Source of the DNA: Acanthaster planci
Taxonomy: Eukaryota; Echinodermata; Asteroidea; Valvatida; Acanthasteridae
Direction of reading: 5' to 3'
DNA: 64,000 nucleotides
Assembly: GCF_001949145.1 (NCBI RefSeq)
Contig: NW_019091539.1
Coordinates: forward strand, 144,378 to 208,377
Part shown: positions 12,762 to 22,650 of the stretch, piece after piece
How positions within the stretch are numbered: position 1 is the stretch's first letter
How the letters are laid out: the number at the start of each line of letters is the position of its first letter
The notes under the pieces: model-generated
The model's input: only the letters and a program-made list of their open reading frames with translations
What the model was told of the DNA's origin: nothing
The model's database searches: none
Program-made: the position numbers and the translations under genes

Positions 12762-13498
12762 TTACATACAAGCACAGCTCTCCGTGATCATGTTCTGTAG
12801 CTGTTTCTTATAGATAAAACCTTCATTATCATAATACAGAAGGACCAGGGGCTTGGTCTTGATCGGGGCGCAGCAGGGAATTATAGACAGTCCTCTGTCT
12901 ACATTCATGTTCTTCACTGTAGTCATGATATAGGTGTGGCCATATCCTTGTGCTACGTTGTCCTCACATGACCCTCTACAATAGTTGGCAGAATAACCTT
13001 TCGGTTCAATGATCCAGTCCCATTTGAGTTCAGCAAATGAGACATAAAATATCTCCTTACAGCACGTTGTGTGATTCGGGGGGCAGATGATGGATCGGGG
13101 CAAACGGGGACGTCGTTCGGTTTTCCCCAAGACGAGGAAGGGCCGCCGCCCGGACTTCATGTTGGTGGGGTTCCCGGTGTTCAGGCACGTCGTGCACCTG
13201 ACCTCGAATAGGTAGTTTTTTTTGGCGTGTACCACCAGATGCCGCACGGCACGCGTGACATCCACCGTCACCCAGTCTGCCCGATACACCACAGTGACGG
13301 TGTGAAGCGATGTCCGGCGAGAGTGGCGACCGGTACCGATGTGGGACACCACCAACGTCCGATTTTGGTCCACCTCCATGGGACTGTCATTCAGGAGGAA
13401 CCACAACTTGGCTGACACGATGTTCTCCTCCACGTTTGAAGTAATTTCGAAGCTGAAGCAACCACTGGAGGACGTCTTATGTGGACAAGCACCAAGAC
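12762..13498 (-). CDS. INHB: Activin/inhibin-beta-like ligand, exon 2 (end of propeptide and mature domain)
   Basis: This is the second and last coding exon. The minus-strand acceptor is pyrimidine-rich and ends CATAG (AG at 13500-13499). Joining to exon 1 completes a GGT glycine codon and stays in frame. Residues 309-443 of the precursor are the propeptide arm, with a Cys pair in RCTTC, then RRPFLVL as in human INHBA (RPFLML). RLPR at 440-443 is the likely furin site. The mature ligand is residues 444-553 (110 aa). It has nine cysteines (447, 454, 455, 482, 486, 517, 518, 550, 552), WDWIIEPKGYSANYC and a final SCACM, the activin/myostatin pattern. Possible N-glycosylation sites are NRT 354 and NHT 450. 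The two-exon structure and propeptide favour activin over myostatin, which has three exons in vertebrates. Activins signal through type II and ALK4-type receptors to Smad2/3 (family knowledge). Confidence 0.92.
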
Positions 13499-14394
13499 CT
13501 ATGCAAGGGGTGAGGTAAACCGAAAGAACGGAGAAAAACCGACAGAGAAAAAGATGAGGATGGGGAAAATTAAATATATCAATGAGTATATCAATGAGTG
13601 ACTGGTGAATGACCAGCGGCGTAGCTGCCGGGGGCATATTCCCCCACTGGTAGTCTGGCAAACAGAGAGAAAACATGGCAAAAATTCGAATAAAAATTGT
13701 ACTATGTAAAACTAGCTGTGAATCTAATCATGCACCTTTTCGTTTTATCCCTTGATCGAAATTATTTTGAGTCATTTGCACTTAATCTTAAACATCGATC
13801 TGCAGAAACAGTGGAATTAACACAAGTGTAAGTTCTATAACTCAAAGTACCACGCTTACTGGCTTTAACACAAACTGGACGCCACCACGTTAACATTCAG
13901 CCCCCCCCCCGTCGCACCCTACTAAGTTTCGATAGAGCCCTGGCTACGCCGCGCGCTATGAATAACACACCAAGTAATGAGGTGTCCACTTATGAAAGTT
14001 TAAGCGAGGGAGTTGTAGCCTACTTCTGTCTCCTCCGTACTCCTGAGTACTTAAGGGATGCTTGCAATGAATTTATCTAAGATTCACTTTTTGTGTATTC
14101 TTATACGTTTCTTCTGTCCAAGCTTTTCCGGACATTTGCGGGCGCTGTTGCTGTGATGTAAATCAGGGAAAACACTGTTCAGCTTACATGTTTTCATATT
14201 CAAATTTGTAACCCCAAGTTTGTATTTTACAAACATTTTGAAGAAATGGTTCGTCGCTGGCTTAGTGCTATATATCTATACAACAATGAATTGCCAAAGA
14301 AAATCGAAACTAACGAGAAAAAATATTTTTAAAAATCTTGCCGTTTTTTTGAAAAAACATAACATAATAATGACTGCATTTCTTAAGCGCCTAA

Positions 14395-14690
14395 TGCAAT
14401 TAAGTGCCTAAGCGCTTCTCCTGGGCCAATTAAACATTCCAAATACCACTGCAGCTCCTGGGGAATATACAGCTCGATGCTGCCATTTCGGCGCCAAGCA
14501 GCTAAATCAACGACAATAACTATCTCTGCCCTCACAGGTAACCAATTACTCCTGGGTGGAGAGGGGCAATGAGTGACAAGGTGCCTTGCCCAAGGGCACA
14601 CGCACCATGATCCCACACTGGATTAGAACCCGCAACCTGCGGCTTAACCAGCGACTACGAATCCAATGCTCTTAACCACAAGGCCACGGT
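14395..14690 (-). mobile_element. tRNA-derived SINE
   Basis: Read on the minus strand, the element starts with a tRNA-like head. An A-box-like TGGCCTTGTGGTTAAGAGC lies near 14683 and a B-box-like GGGTTCTAATCC near 14625. A body follows with CCTTGGGCAAGGCACCTTGT, then CTCTCCACCCAGGAG, and a tail with GGCGCTTAAG. This head-body-tail order is that of tRNA-derived SINEs common in marine invertebrates. The head is degenerate, and the tRNA would not fold with good stems, so this is not a functional tRNA gene. Confidence 0.75.
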
Positions 14691-14946
14691 ACTCAGTGCC
14701 TGTGATGACAATGACATCACAAATTTTCTCATGAATATGCCAATTCACGTTGACTGATAACCAAAGAGGCTCCAAAATACGGATTAAATTGCCAATTAAA
14801 ATGGTTCATTGAAACACAAAAGTGCAATTTGAAGTGTTAAAGAAAAACATTAGTGTTGAATGGTCCCTTAAAACCTAATCCACTCCTTGTAAGTTTTTTG
14901 ACACTGCGTTTGCTTAATATCCTAGTGTAGCGAACTCTTGGGGTCT

Positions 14947-15077
14947 GTTTGTCTCACACGGATCTGGATCTCCATCAATGATGCTAATGCTTGTTCGCAG
15001 AGTCCATAAGGCGGGTTTTGGTCTTAGTAAACCAACGACGGATCGCTGCTCGTGATCCAGATCCCTGTGGAACAAAC
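14947..15077. mobile_element. MITE family C, copy 1
   Basis: The 131 bp element has inverted ends GTTTGTCTCACACGGATCTG (left) and GTTTGTTCCACAGGGATCTG (right, other strand). A second copy with the same ends and a similar centre (TCCATAAGGCGG versus TCCATTAGGCGG) lies at 20782-20902. Both are followed by ACGGCCTT, so the true border may be slightly wider. It is non-coding. The superfamily is unclear. Confidence 0.75.
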
Positions 15078-15551
15078 ACGGCCTTGACAATCTTGGATAC
15101 AAAACTGGAATGTTTAGCTTGCTCGTGTTTGGCGATTGATTCATATGTCTATGGTAACAGTTACATTTAATATGCTCTATTTTGAATGTTTTTGACGAAA
15201 TAAATTTTGAAAATGAATTGCTTTTTCCTTGCTCTACAAAAGTTTTTGCTTCTATATTTAGACATAAAACAGTTAGTAGTGGACCTTGGCAGGGCGCTTG
15301 TGCAATGGGAAAATTGGGAAAACTCAACCATTAAAAAGGCAAAAGAACCCGCATAACATGAAAATGTTACTAAACAGTACTTCTCTGCCTCCAATGGAAA
15401 GAACCAATCCGGGAAGTTCCAATCAACGCCAGTGGTAGTGGACACAGTTATACCATGCGAATTATGATCAGCGGGCATTATCAGATGTTAATATACGGTC
15501 AAGTTGTATGTTGTTGAATAGGGAGACTGTCTGAGGTATTTATGAATAATA

Positions 15552-15625
15552 CAGGCGATTCACAATGGTGCGCCTCCAATCACAATGTGCGAAATCTGTC
15601 GACCCTTTCCAAACGCGCATTGGCA
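15552..15625. mobile_element. MITE family D, truncated copy
   Basis: It begins CAGGCGATTCACAATGGTGC and matches the left half of the full copy at 21089-21255 (GCGAAATCTGTCGA shared inside). The right end is missing. It stands immediately before a family E copy, the same order as at 21.1-21.4 kb. Confidence 0.65.
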
Positions 15626-15648
15626 TTACTTAATCTGGCCCTGGTACT

Positions 15649-15789
15649 GTACCGAAGTGAATATGTCACACGCACAATTAGTGTGTAAAAGGCATAAGCG
15701 CTAGAACAAGCGCGTGAACCAACACGCGCGCGTACTCCATTCGTTTGCACTGCACTTTCTGGATCACATTGACGTCACACTTCGGTACT
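15649..15789. mobile_element. MITE family E, copy 1
   Basis: About 141 bp with inverted ends GTACCGAAGTGAATATGTCA and AGTACCGAAGTGTGACGTCA (other strand). It matches the copy at 21258-21402 through most of its length, including the CACGCGCGCGTACTCCATT stretch. It is non-coding and CpG-rich. Confidence 0.75.
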
Positions 15790-15945
15790 CCATAAAAATA
15801 GTAAAACTAGCAAGCGTCACATGACACACTTTCGGTCAATCAAGATACAGAATCTGTGGGTGAGGTGTTATAAAAACAAATACAGGCAATGTACGTGCGT
15901 TGCACGTAATGCGCACTGAACGCGTTGCCATTCATCGTTTCGCCT

Positions 15946-16142
15946 ATCCGGTTCGAAAGTGACTTTGACACAAAGGCAGATGCGCCACGATTTGCAGGCT
16001 CCCATTGAACGATCTCTGAAGTTGTGCGTTAACCTCCGGTTTCCAAGGTTCCATGTAAACGGCAATCAATGCATGTAACTCTAGCATGCATGTGCAGTGG
16101 GCGTGGTTTAAACTGAGGTGACGTCACACTTACGAACCGGAT
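15946..16142. mobile_element. MITE family F, copy 1
   Basis: A 197 bp element with inverted ends ATCCGGTTCGAAAGTGACTT and ATCCGGTTCGTAAGTGTGAC (other strand). The interior shares GCGCCACGATTTG, a purine-rich GAACGATC and GTGGGCGTGGTTTAAACTG with the copy at 16916-17094. It is non-coding, and short open frames in it are by-products. Confidence 0.8.
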
Positions 16143-16210
16143 TGTTTGCCCATACTTTTCAAAATCACGGTTATATGCGCACGACTGGCGGTCTATGCGT
16201 TCATATGTCT

Positions 16211-16390
16211 GTAGTATACAAATACAGCATTGTTTGAGGGGAAGTAGTGGGAATTCCTGGTCCCGACGTGTAGGTCAGCTTAACTACCTCCCGACGCTAA
16301 GCGGAGGGAGGTAGTCAAACTGACCTACACCTCGGGACCAGGAATTCCCATTTTTTCCCGAAATAAACCATGCTGTATTTGTTTTACTAC
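16211..16390. mobile_element. Nearly perfect 180 bp hairpin element
   Basis: The outer ends GTAGTATACAAATACAGCAT and GTAGTAAAACAAATACAGCA (other strand) enclose a core with almost perfectly complementary arms. The left core arm starts at 16249 (GGGAATTCCTGGTCCCGACG) and the right arm is its complement, ending near 16350. The loop is only about a dozen bases. The whole unit folds into a single long stem, as foldback-type MITEs do. If transcribed with the activin pre-mRNA it would form a long double-stranded stem. Confidence 0.85.
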
Positions 16391-16915
16391 ACTTCATAAA
16401 TATTCAAACAGAAATCTCACGTTACTTGTACTCACAGGCGCCTTTGTTGTTTCTCAGCTGCTAAATTTCCATGTAATGATAGTGGAGTGCAGATGTGCAT
16501 AGAAACAGGGCTTCAATAGTCTGGTGCTGACATACCTTTTGGGTCTTTACTGTAATAGTTATTAGGATACAACTCCAGACTGGTTTCGTAAAGATTACAT
16601 GACAAAGACTACATATTTAAGTGGCGGGTTCCAGAGGGATTTTTTATGCCACCAGAAAAAAACTACTGCACGCAGCAAGGTGGATGCTCACCGCTATGAC
16701 GTCACCTGATAGCGTATCATTTCTACTTTCACGACGCGAAGTAGAATCGGCCAATGACACGCTCCGATTCGCTCATGAATATTTATGAGGTTAGTAATGC
16801 TACAAGCGACGCCCCCCCCCCGGTTGAAGTGCACACTCACCAGCAACAGAAGGACAGGCCGGTGGAAAATTTTCCAACCGAGTTCCTGCACGCGTTCGGC
16901 GCACACGCGAAGACC

Positions 16916-17094
16916 ATCCGGTTCGTAAGAGTCTTCGTCACAATGGCGGACGCGCCACGATTTGAACGATCGTTGGAGTTGCACGTTAACTTCCGGTTCC
17001 ATGCAAACGTCGATCAATTTATGTAACTCTATGTGCAGTGCATGTGCAGTGGGCGTGGTTTAAACTGGAGTGACGTCACACTTATGAACCGGAT
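16916..17094. mobile_element. MITE family F, copy 2
   Basis: A 179 bp element with ends ATCCGGTTCGTAAGAGTCTT and ATCCGGTTCATAAGTGTGAC (other strand), the same family as 15946-16142 and the fragment at 20593. It lies about 770 bases from copy 1 in the same orientation. Confidence 0.8.
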
Positions 17095-17503
17095 ACATTC
17101 CAATATAAATTTGTTACGCGTACTTAATGTGCCTCGCGTCAAAAGCGAATAAACTTGCGCGCCTACGCGGTGAGCTTCTACCAAATTACTGTCATTTAAA
17201 AACACGCCCTCTTTGGTTCCCGCTCGGAGCAGACACAAAAATGAATAGCATGGTTAGCAAAATGAGCTTCATAGCAATAGACCGCGCGGAGCTTCAATTT
17301 ATTTGCTTTCATTTTGACTCTCAGTTAAACTGCCAAGCTAACCTCCTTTTCATTTCAGCATGGCCGACTTGAGAGTAAGACCAACTCGTTTTTTTTCTCT
17401 GAGAACATCAACCAGGTTTTGGAATGCTTTTCTGTTGAAGAACTTTTTCACAAGCTTGCATAATCAGTGCACTCGTTTTACCGCCACCTGGTACGGAGTT
17501 AGT

Positions 17504-17635
17504 ATATTATTTCTTTAATTTAGTTCCCTTGAATTTTTTTCCTTCCCTTGAAATAATATTTCGCACCCTGGAACTGTTATTTCGTTCTCTCGAAATATAA
17601 TTATTTCAACGGGGTGAAATTATAAAGAAACACAC
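17504..17635. repeat. Short element of repeated CCCTTGAAAT-type units
   Basis: Imperfect inverted and direct repeats of TTATTTC, CCCTTGAAAT and CTCGAAATA fill about 130 bases. The edges (TTATTTCTTTAATTTAG and the complement of GTTTCTTTATAATTTCACC) suggest a small inverted-repeat element. I cannot assign it. Confidence 0.35.
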
Positions 17636-20170
17636 CCTTATGTGGGTTCGTAGTTGGGAAGGGCAGATACCGTTCATAAACGTTTGCGAAGGCAAAACGT
17701 AACGGATGTGGACACGCATCGTGCTTTGGGTACTTGTTTCCCTTACCCAAGCATTTACATCCACTAGTCCAAACTTATCACGCGCACCTACGTCAAGTGG
17801 TCACTCGCGTTATTTTTGAATAAGCTTTACCCAATGATTGCCAACATTACGCATTGCTCTTGCCAGCGTCATGTAGGGCTGCAGGCCAGAAGGCCCTTAA
17901 TTGCCTGCGCGGACCAAATTGCGATTTCCATGCAGTCAGATTCTCTGCTATAAGAGTATTTATGGCGCGTGGATTCGGAGAAACGTTGTCCTCACAATCG
18001 CTCTATTGACGTTTCTTTTGTTCACAAACATTGACTGCCATGTTGTAAGGACAGCCAAAGTTTGCCAAAACTAAAGTCTTAGTAAGCAACAATATTACTA
18101 CCTAAAAATGCACATTTTTCATCATCAGCATCAAATGGGAGGCATTTGTATTTAGTAACAAATCAACAAATTAATTATTTAGGGTATTAAAAGTGGCAAA
18201 AGATTTTTCAACACTTTGTACATAATTCTTGCTGTTTGGTAATTACGGCCATCCATTGTTTTACCAATTATAATAGCCAAAGGATGTTCATGATGTTTCA
18301 AATAAAAGGTCTGTTTTGCAATGGAGAGCAGACATTAATTTTTAAAATGACGATGGATTTCACGACTGTTCAGAGCGGTGATCGTCTCTAGATAGAAGGT
18401 CATCCATTAAACCACTAAAACTGAAAGGAAACTAAAAGATAAGGAAATGAGCTTTTCCTTAATGTGTCCTAAACACCTGAGAAATTTGTATTTGTCCTTA
18501 TTTTTTTAAGTAGGGGTAATTATCACTGTTGTCTGTTATTTAGGCCTAATGGTCTACAACCGTGAGGGCGATGGGGAGGGAATGAAGAACAAAAATGTCG
18601 GCGCCCACGACGGCGTCGATACATAGGCAAACCAAAATGCTCCATAAAGCAGTACTCTGGTGCGCAGCGCTGACGATCCCTAACACCTATTATGTTACTG
18701 ACCATAGACACAGGCAATTTTCCCCCAAACAATGGGAACAACGCTTTAGACATTTATGTGCAACTATAGTATAATTAATTATACCCTTCCCCAATGTATG
18801 AAAACAATTTGACACCCCTTTATGGTTAAGTGCATTTAAATGTGCAAACATTACAAATTGTCCACGTTTTTCCAGATAACCGAGTTTGCACATCAGAGAA
18901 AAAAACACACTTGAAAATAACAAAAGTAAAATGGAATATCGAATATCCCAAAGATACATTTTTCAAGGGTAATTGTATTAAAATAAATATTGCACTGCGT
19001 GGGCCCCTTAAGATAAAATGGATTGCTATTAAAAACAAGTGTTTGAACACCGTGGATCATTGACGACAATGACCGAAAAACAAGGATATAGTTCGGAAGA
19101 ATTTCGGACCATTTTATGGGAAGACTGAGTCACGTGACCGTGGTGGCTACTAGACTTTATGACAAAATTGGTGCATGTGCAGTTAAGTTGAAGTGTGGAC
19201 GACTTTAGTCAAAACTATTATCTGGTCAAAGAGGGACAAAGTAACAAAAATGTAAGGTAAACATGATTGTTTACTGCTGCTGATAATTGTACTTACACCT
19301 TCTGTTTTTCCGCCATTGTTTTTTTTCTGAACTATATGATTAACTACGGTCCTTGATAGAACTAGCCCTAAGGTACCACCGCACACGCACCCGGGAAATC
19401 TCTAAACCAATCTCTGCCCGTAGTCTGAATAAGGCCCCTGCCTCTATATGGAGAACAGACCAAAAGGTTTTTGAGAAGGAAAACTTCTGAGTTGGAAGCC
19501 TAGGGTCCCAAAAGCTTGATCTTCAGAACTATTTCGACAGTCGATCCCTATTATGGGACCTATTATTGCAAACAACCCGTGGGATCACAAAATGTTATTG
19601 AATTACCAGAATAATTCTCTGCGTGAAGAGGAGATAGCACGTACATGTATATACGCCTACGCGAGAACTATTAGGTTTTCAATAGCAGTCCCATGGCTTC
19701 AATTCCGAAAGCAATACAACCCGCTTTTAGGCCAACCAGAATAGTGCAGTATTTGCTTCGACAGCAGATCGTTAGACGTTTACACGATCTGGCACATGAC
19801 TCATTGTTAAGCCAACTACCGGTACTCAAAAGGGAAGATGCGGCGAAGAAGTTGTCGGACACAAAATTGAATCATGGGAAACTCGCTAATTAGAATTAGA
19901 GACCTTATTTAAAAACTTACCTCCTCCTAGTTCACATGTGTGGTACGCCAAAGTTTGCAAAACGTTCACCTTTGTTAACAAGGACTTTTTAACTGAAAGT
20001 GCAAATTTGGCTTCATTGGTGTAAAAATGGGAGGGGGCACCTTCATCATTAGTAGAAGTGTTTTGTACTCACTGCCAGCCATAGTTTTAAATTACGCTAG
20101 CGATGGGATCGCAATTGATGTCTCTATCTCTTTCATTGGACGCCATCTTTGTAGGAAATTACAACTGCGT

Positions 20171-20219
20171 CAACCTCGTTCTCATGGGTACGATCTTGCC
20201 GCGCCATGTTGGTTCCCAC
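20171..20219 (-). repeat. Dispersed repeat M, copy 1 (inverted)
   Basis: Its complement reads GTGGGAACCAACATGGCGCG followed by GCAAGATCGTACCCATG, the same unit as at 21901-21959 and 22591-22650. It is a short conserved repeat of unknown family. Confidence 0.6.
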
Positions 20220-20592
20220 TATGCCTTTGGCGCGTGCGGAGGAAGTGGTGACGAGGTAGCAACTGAGTATAGACCTTTTTCACCCACGTGACTGGATTGT
20301 GCTTAATGTAAACAGTACGACCGCTGTGGCCATGGTGATCGCATATATTCCTACGGACAGCTTCAACCACTGACAAGCGCACGTGCAATGCTGCAGGCTA
20401 TCTTGAATAGGTAGATTACCATCAAAACACTATGCACTATATATGGCGGTCAAGCACGATTGTGACATCAAAAGAAACAGGTCTATAGAGGGATTTCACT
20501 TAATGCCGTCTGCGCATATCTATATCGAAACCGAGGCTCTGTGTGTTGAACTTCGCCGCGCGCACCCGCGGAGTCTACACAGTACAGGGAGT

Positions 20593-20635
20593 ATCCGGCT
20601 CGTAAGTGTGACACCACTTCAGTTTAAACCACGCC
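20593..20635. mobile_element. MITE family F, end fragment
   Basis: It reads ATCCGGCTCGTAAGTGTGAC and continues to AGTTTAAACCACGCC, the complement of the right end of the family F copies. It is cut off exactly where the palindromic element at 20636 begins, which suggests insertion or later rearrangement. Confidence 0.6.
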
Positions 20636-20777
20636 GACGGAAAAGGACACGTAGAACGACGTGCGTCACATGCATATTATGCTCAGAAAGTGTAGGCTTC
20701 TGCAGTACGTATGTTATACGTCCTGAGCACAATATGCATGATGACGCACTTCGTTCTACGTGTTCTCCTTTTCCGTC
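20636..20777. mobile_element. Palindromic MITE (family G) with 50 bp arms
   Basis: The left arm (20636-20685) starts GACGGAAAAGGACACGTAGA. The right arm (20727-20777) is its near-complement, starting on the other strand GACGGAAAAGGAGAACACGT. A 40-base unpaired centre separates them. It is non-coding, and only one copy was noticed in the window. Confidence 0.75.
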
Positions 20778-20781
20778 TACT

Positions 20782-20902
20782 GTTTGCTTCGTACGGATCT
20801 GGATCGTGATCAGTGATCTCAAAGCTATCCATTAGGCGGATTCTGGTGTCAGTGAACCAACACCGGATCACTGATCGCAATCTGGATCTGTGCGAGACAA
20901 AC
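20782..20902. mobile_element. MITE family C, copy 2
   Basis: A 121 bp element with ends GTTTGCTTCGTACGGATCTG and GTTTGTCTCGCACAGATCCA (other strand). It is the same family as 14947-15077 and lies directly beside the palindromic element at 20636-20777. Confidence 0.75.
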
Positions 20903-21088
20903 ACGGCCTTAACTTCAGCGCGCGCGCACTTTTGCAAGTCACGACCATAGAGATCATAAGTATAACTAGAGGTGACAAGGGGCACGCAAAATTGTCCCAT
21001 AACACAAAAACAACCTGTAACCTCGCGGACACTTACGATCGTGAAACGCGTACAAATGCTCTAATGAGACGTGATGCGCATCTGAACA

Positions 21089-21255
21089 CGGGCGATTCAC
21101 AATAGTACGCCTCCAAGAGTTTGCAATGCGTTGACCAAGCACAGTGCGCGAAATCTGTCGATCCAATGCGCGTTAGGAAAGGGTCGGCAGCTTTCGCGCA
21201 TTGTGATTGGCCAACGCGTTGCAAACCCTTGGGGCGCACTATTGTGAAACGCCTG
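21089..21255. mobile_element. MITE family D, full copy
   Basis: A 167 bp element with inverted ends CGGGCGATTCACAATAGTAC and CAGGCGTTTCACAATAGTGC (other strand). A second inner pairing (AGAGTTTGCAATGCGTTG with CAACGCGTTGCAAACCC) makes it largely self-complementary. A truncated copy is at 15552. Confidence 0.8.
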
Positions 21256-21257
21256 TA

Positions 21258-21402
21258 TAGAGTACCGAAGTGAATACGTCACACGCACATTAGTGTGTAA
21301 AAGGCATTAGCGCGTGAACCAGCGTGAACCAACACGCGCGCGTACTTCATTTGTTTGCACTGCACTTTCTGGCTCACAGTGACGTCAGACTTGGGTACTC
21401 TA
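21258..21402. mobile_element. MITE family E, copy 2
   Basis: A 145 bp element with ends TAGAGTACCGAAGTGAATAC and TAGAGTACCCAAGTCTGACG (other strand). It abuts the family D copy, reproducing the D-E order seen at 15.55-15.79 kb. Confidence 0.8.
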
Positions 21403-21900
21403 TTGATGACGTTAGAAAAGAAGCTTCATGCGCGGAGAAAATTATGGACTGAACCGCGTGAGCGCGTTAAGCGCGTGAGTGTTAACGTAATCGAACATAA
21501 TGTCGCGCCGTAACGTAAAAGTAATAGGCCAATCACTTCCAGCTTTACTATGGTTCTATGGCCGCGACCATTGATCTCCATTATGGATGTCAATGGTCAT
21601 CACCATTGATCTCAATTATAAAGACTGGATAGGACATCGCGCATTGTATGTGCACAAAATGCACAGCTGAACAATGGTGGGCGCACTGCGCTTCAGGGGG
21701 GTTTTAAGATGCACTGCATGCATACATTCACTTGATTTACTTTTAGGCCTAGAGATTTTTGTTGAATTGCCCCAAAAACTAATAGGATGTTTTCCATATT
21801 TGCCATATCTCGTCTCTGTCCATGTATCTTTATAATGGAGATCGATGGGCCACCACACTCTCAACCTCGACTCCATGGACTGCGTGCGCGTGTCTGTACT

Positions 21901-21959
21901 CGCAAGGCTGGTGGGAACAAACATGGCGCGCCAAGATCGTACCCAGGGTAACAAAGTTG
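21901..21959 (+). repeat. Dispersed repeat M, copy 2
   Basis: It starts CGCAAGGCTGGTGGGAACAA and shares ACATGGCGCG and AGATCGTACCCA with copies at 20171 and 22591. The antisense frames look similar to each other only because the DNA is repeated. Confidence 0.6.
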
Positions 21960-22006
21960 CGATATCCTATTAGTCGGAGAGTAGACTGGTGCCCGTCCCG
22001 TACGTT

Positions 22007-22097
22007 GTCTCCAGACGTCTTACAGACGTCCTCCGAACACTGGGACCGGTAGCGGGTAATGAATCCAGAGGAATCCTGCCGGTTTTATGTTAATGAG
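22007..22097. repeat. Dispersed repeat, copy 2 (first copy at 5211-5300)
   Basis: It shares CTCCAGACGTCTTACAGACG and a following GGGACCGGTAGC-type segment with the copy at 5211. It is of unknown family. Confidence 0.6.
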
Positions 22098-22590
22098 TAA
22101 ATTAGCATACAACAATTCCAAAATGCAACTGTCACGTGATAAAACTTTGGAAGAATTTCTAGATGTATGGACGCGTGATGGGTATTATGTATCCGGAATG
22201 GAAGCTGTCATTGGGAAAAGGTTGTATTGTTATTTGAAACCAAAGCAGTCATTTGTCTTAAGAATGCTCTCATATTGTGTTTGGCTGTCATGCCCAGGAA
22301 AGGTTGTTTGTAAACTTCATCTCTATAACCTATAGGGAAAGCAATTGCGCATGCATAGAGCTAAACAAACCACGGACACAGAAAGCCAGCCAGTTGCCGG
22401 TCCCTGTACAATAGGGACGGGGACAAGTCCAGTCAGAGAGGGATGTAAACGCTGCACCACTTGGATGCGAACAGGTTAGCGCCCCAGTAATGGCTTCTAA
22501 TACGGCCGATTCTAAATAACTCAGTGTACCAGATTTTTTTTCAAATTTAACTCGCAAATGGCTTATTATACTATACCAGGCGTTAGATCG

Positions 22591-22650
22591 CGCAAGGATG
22601 GTGGGAACCAACATGGCGCGGCAAAATCGTATCCATGGCAACGATGTTGG
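22591..22650 (+). repeat. Dispersed repeat M, copy 3
   Basis: It starts CGCAAGGATGGTGGGAACCA and ends near GGCAACGATGTTG. Copies 2 and 3 are direct repeats about 690 bases apart. Confidence 0.6.

Noticed and set aside
14600-14690. Functional tRNA gene on the minus strand
   Set aside because: A- and B-box-like sequences exist, but stems do not pair well and a SINE body and tail follow directly.
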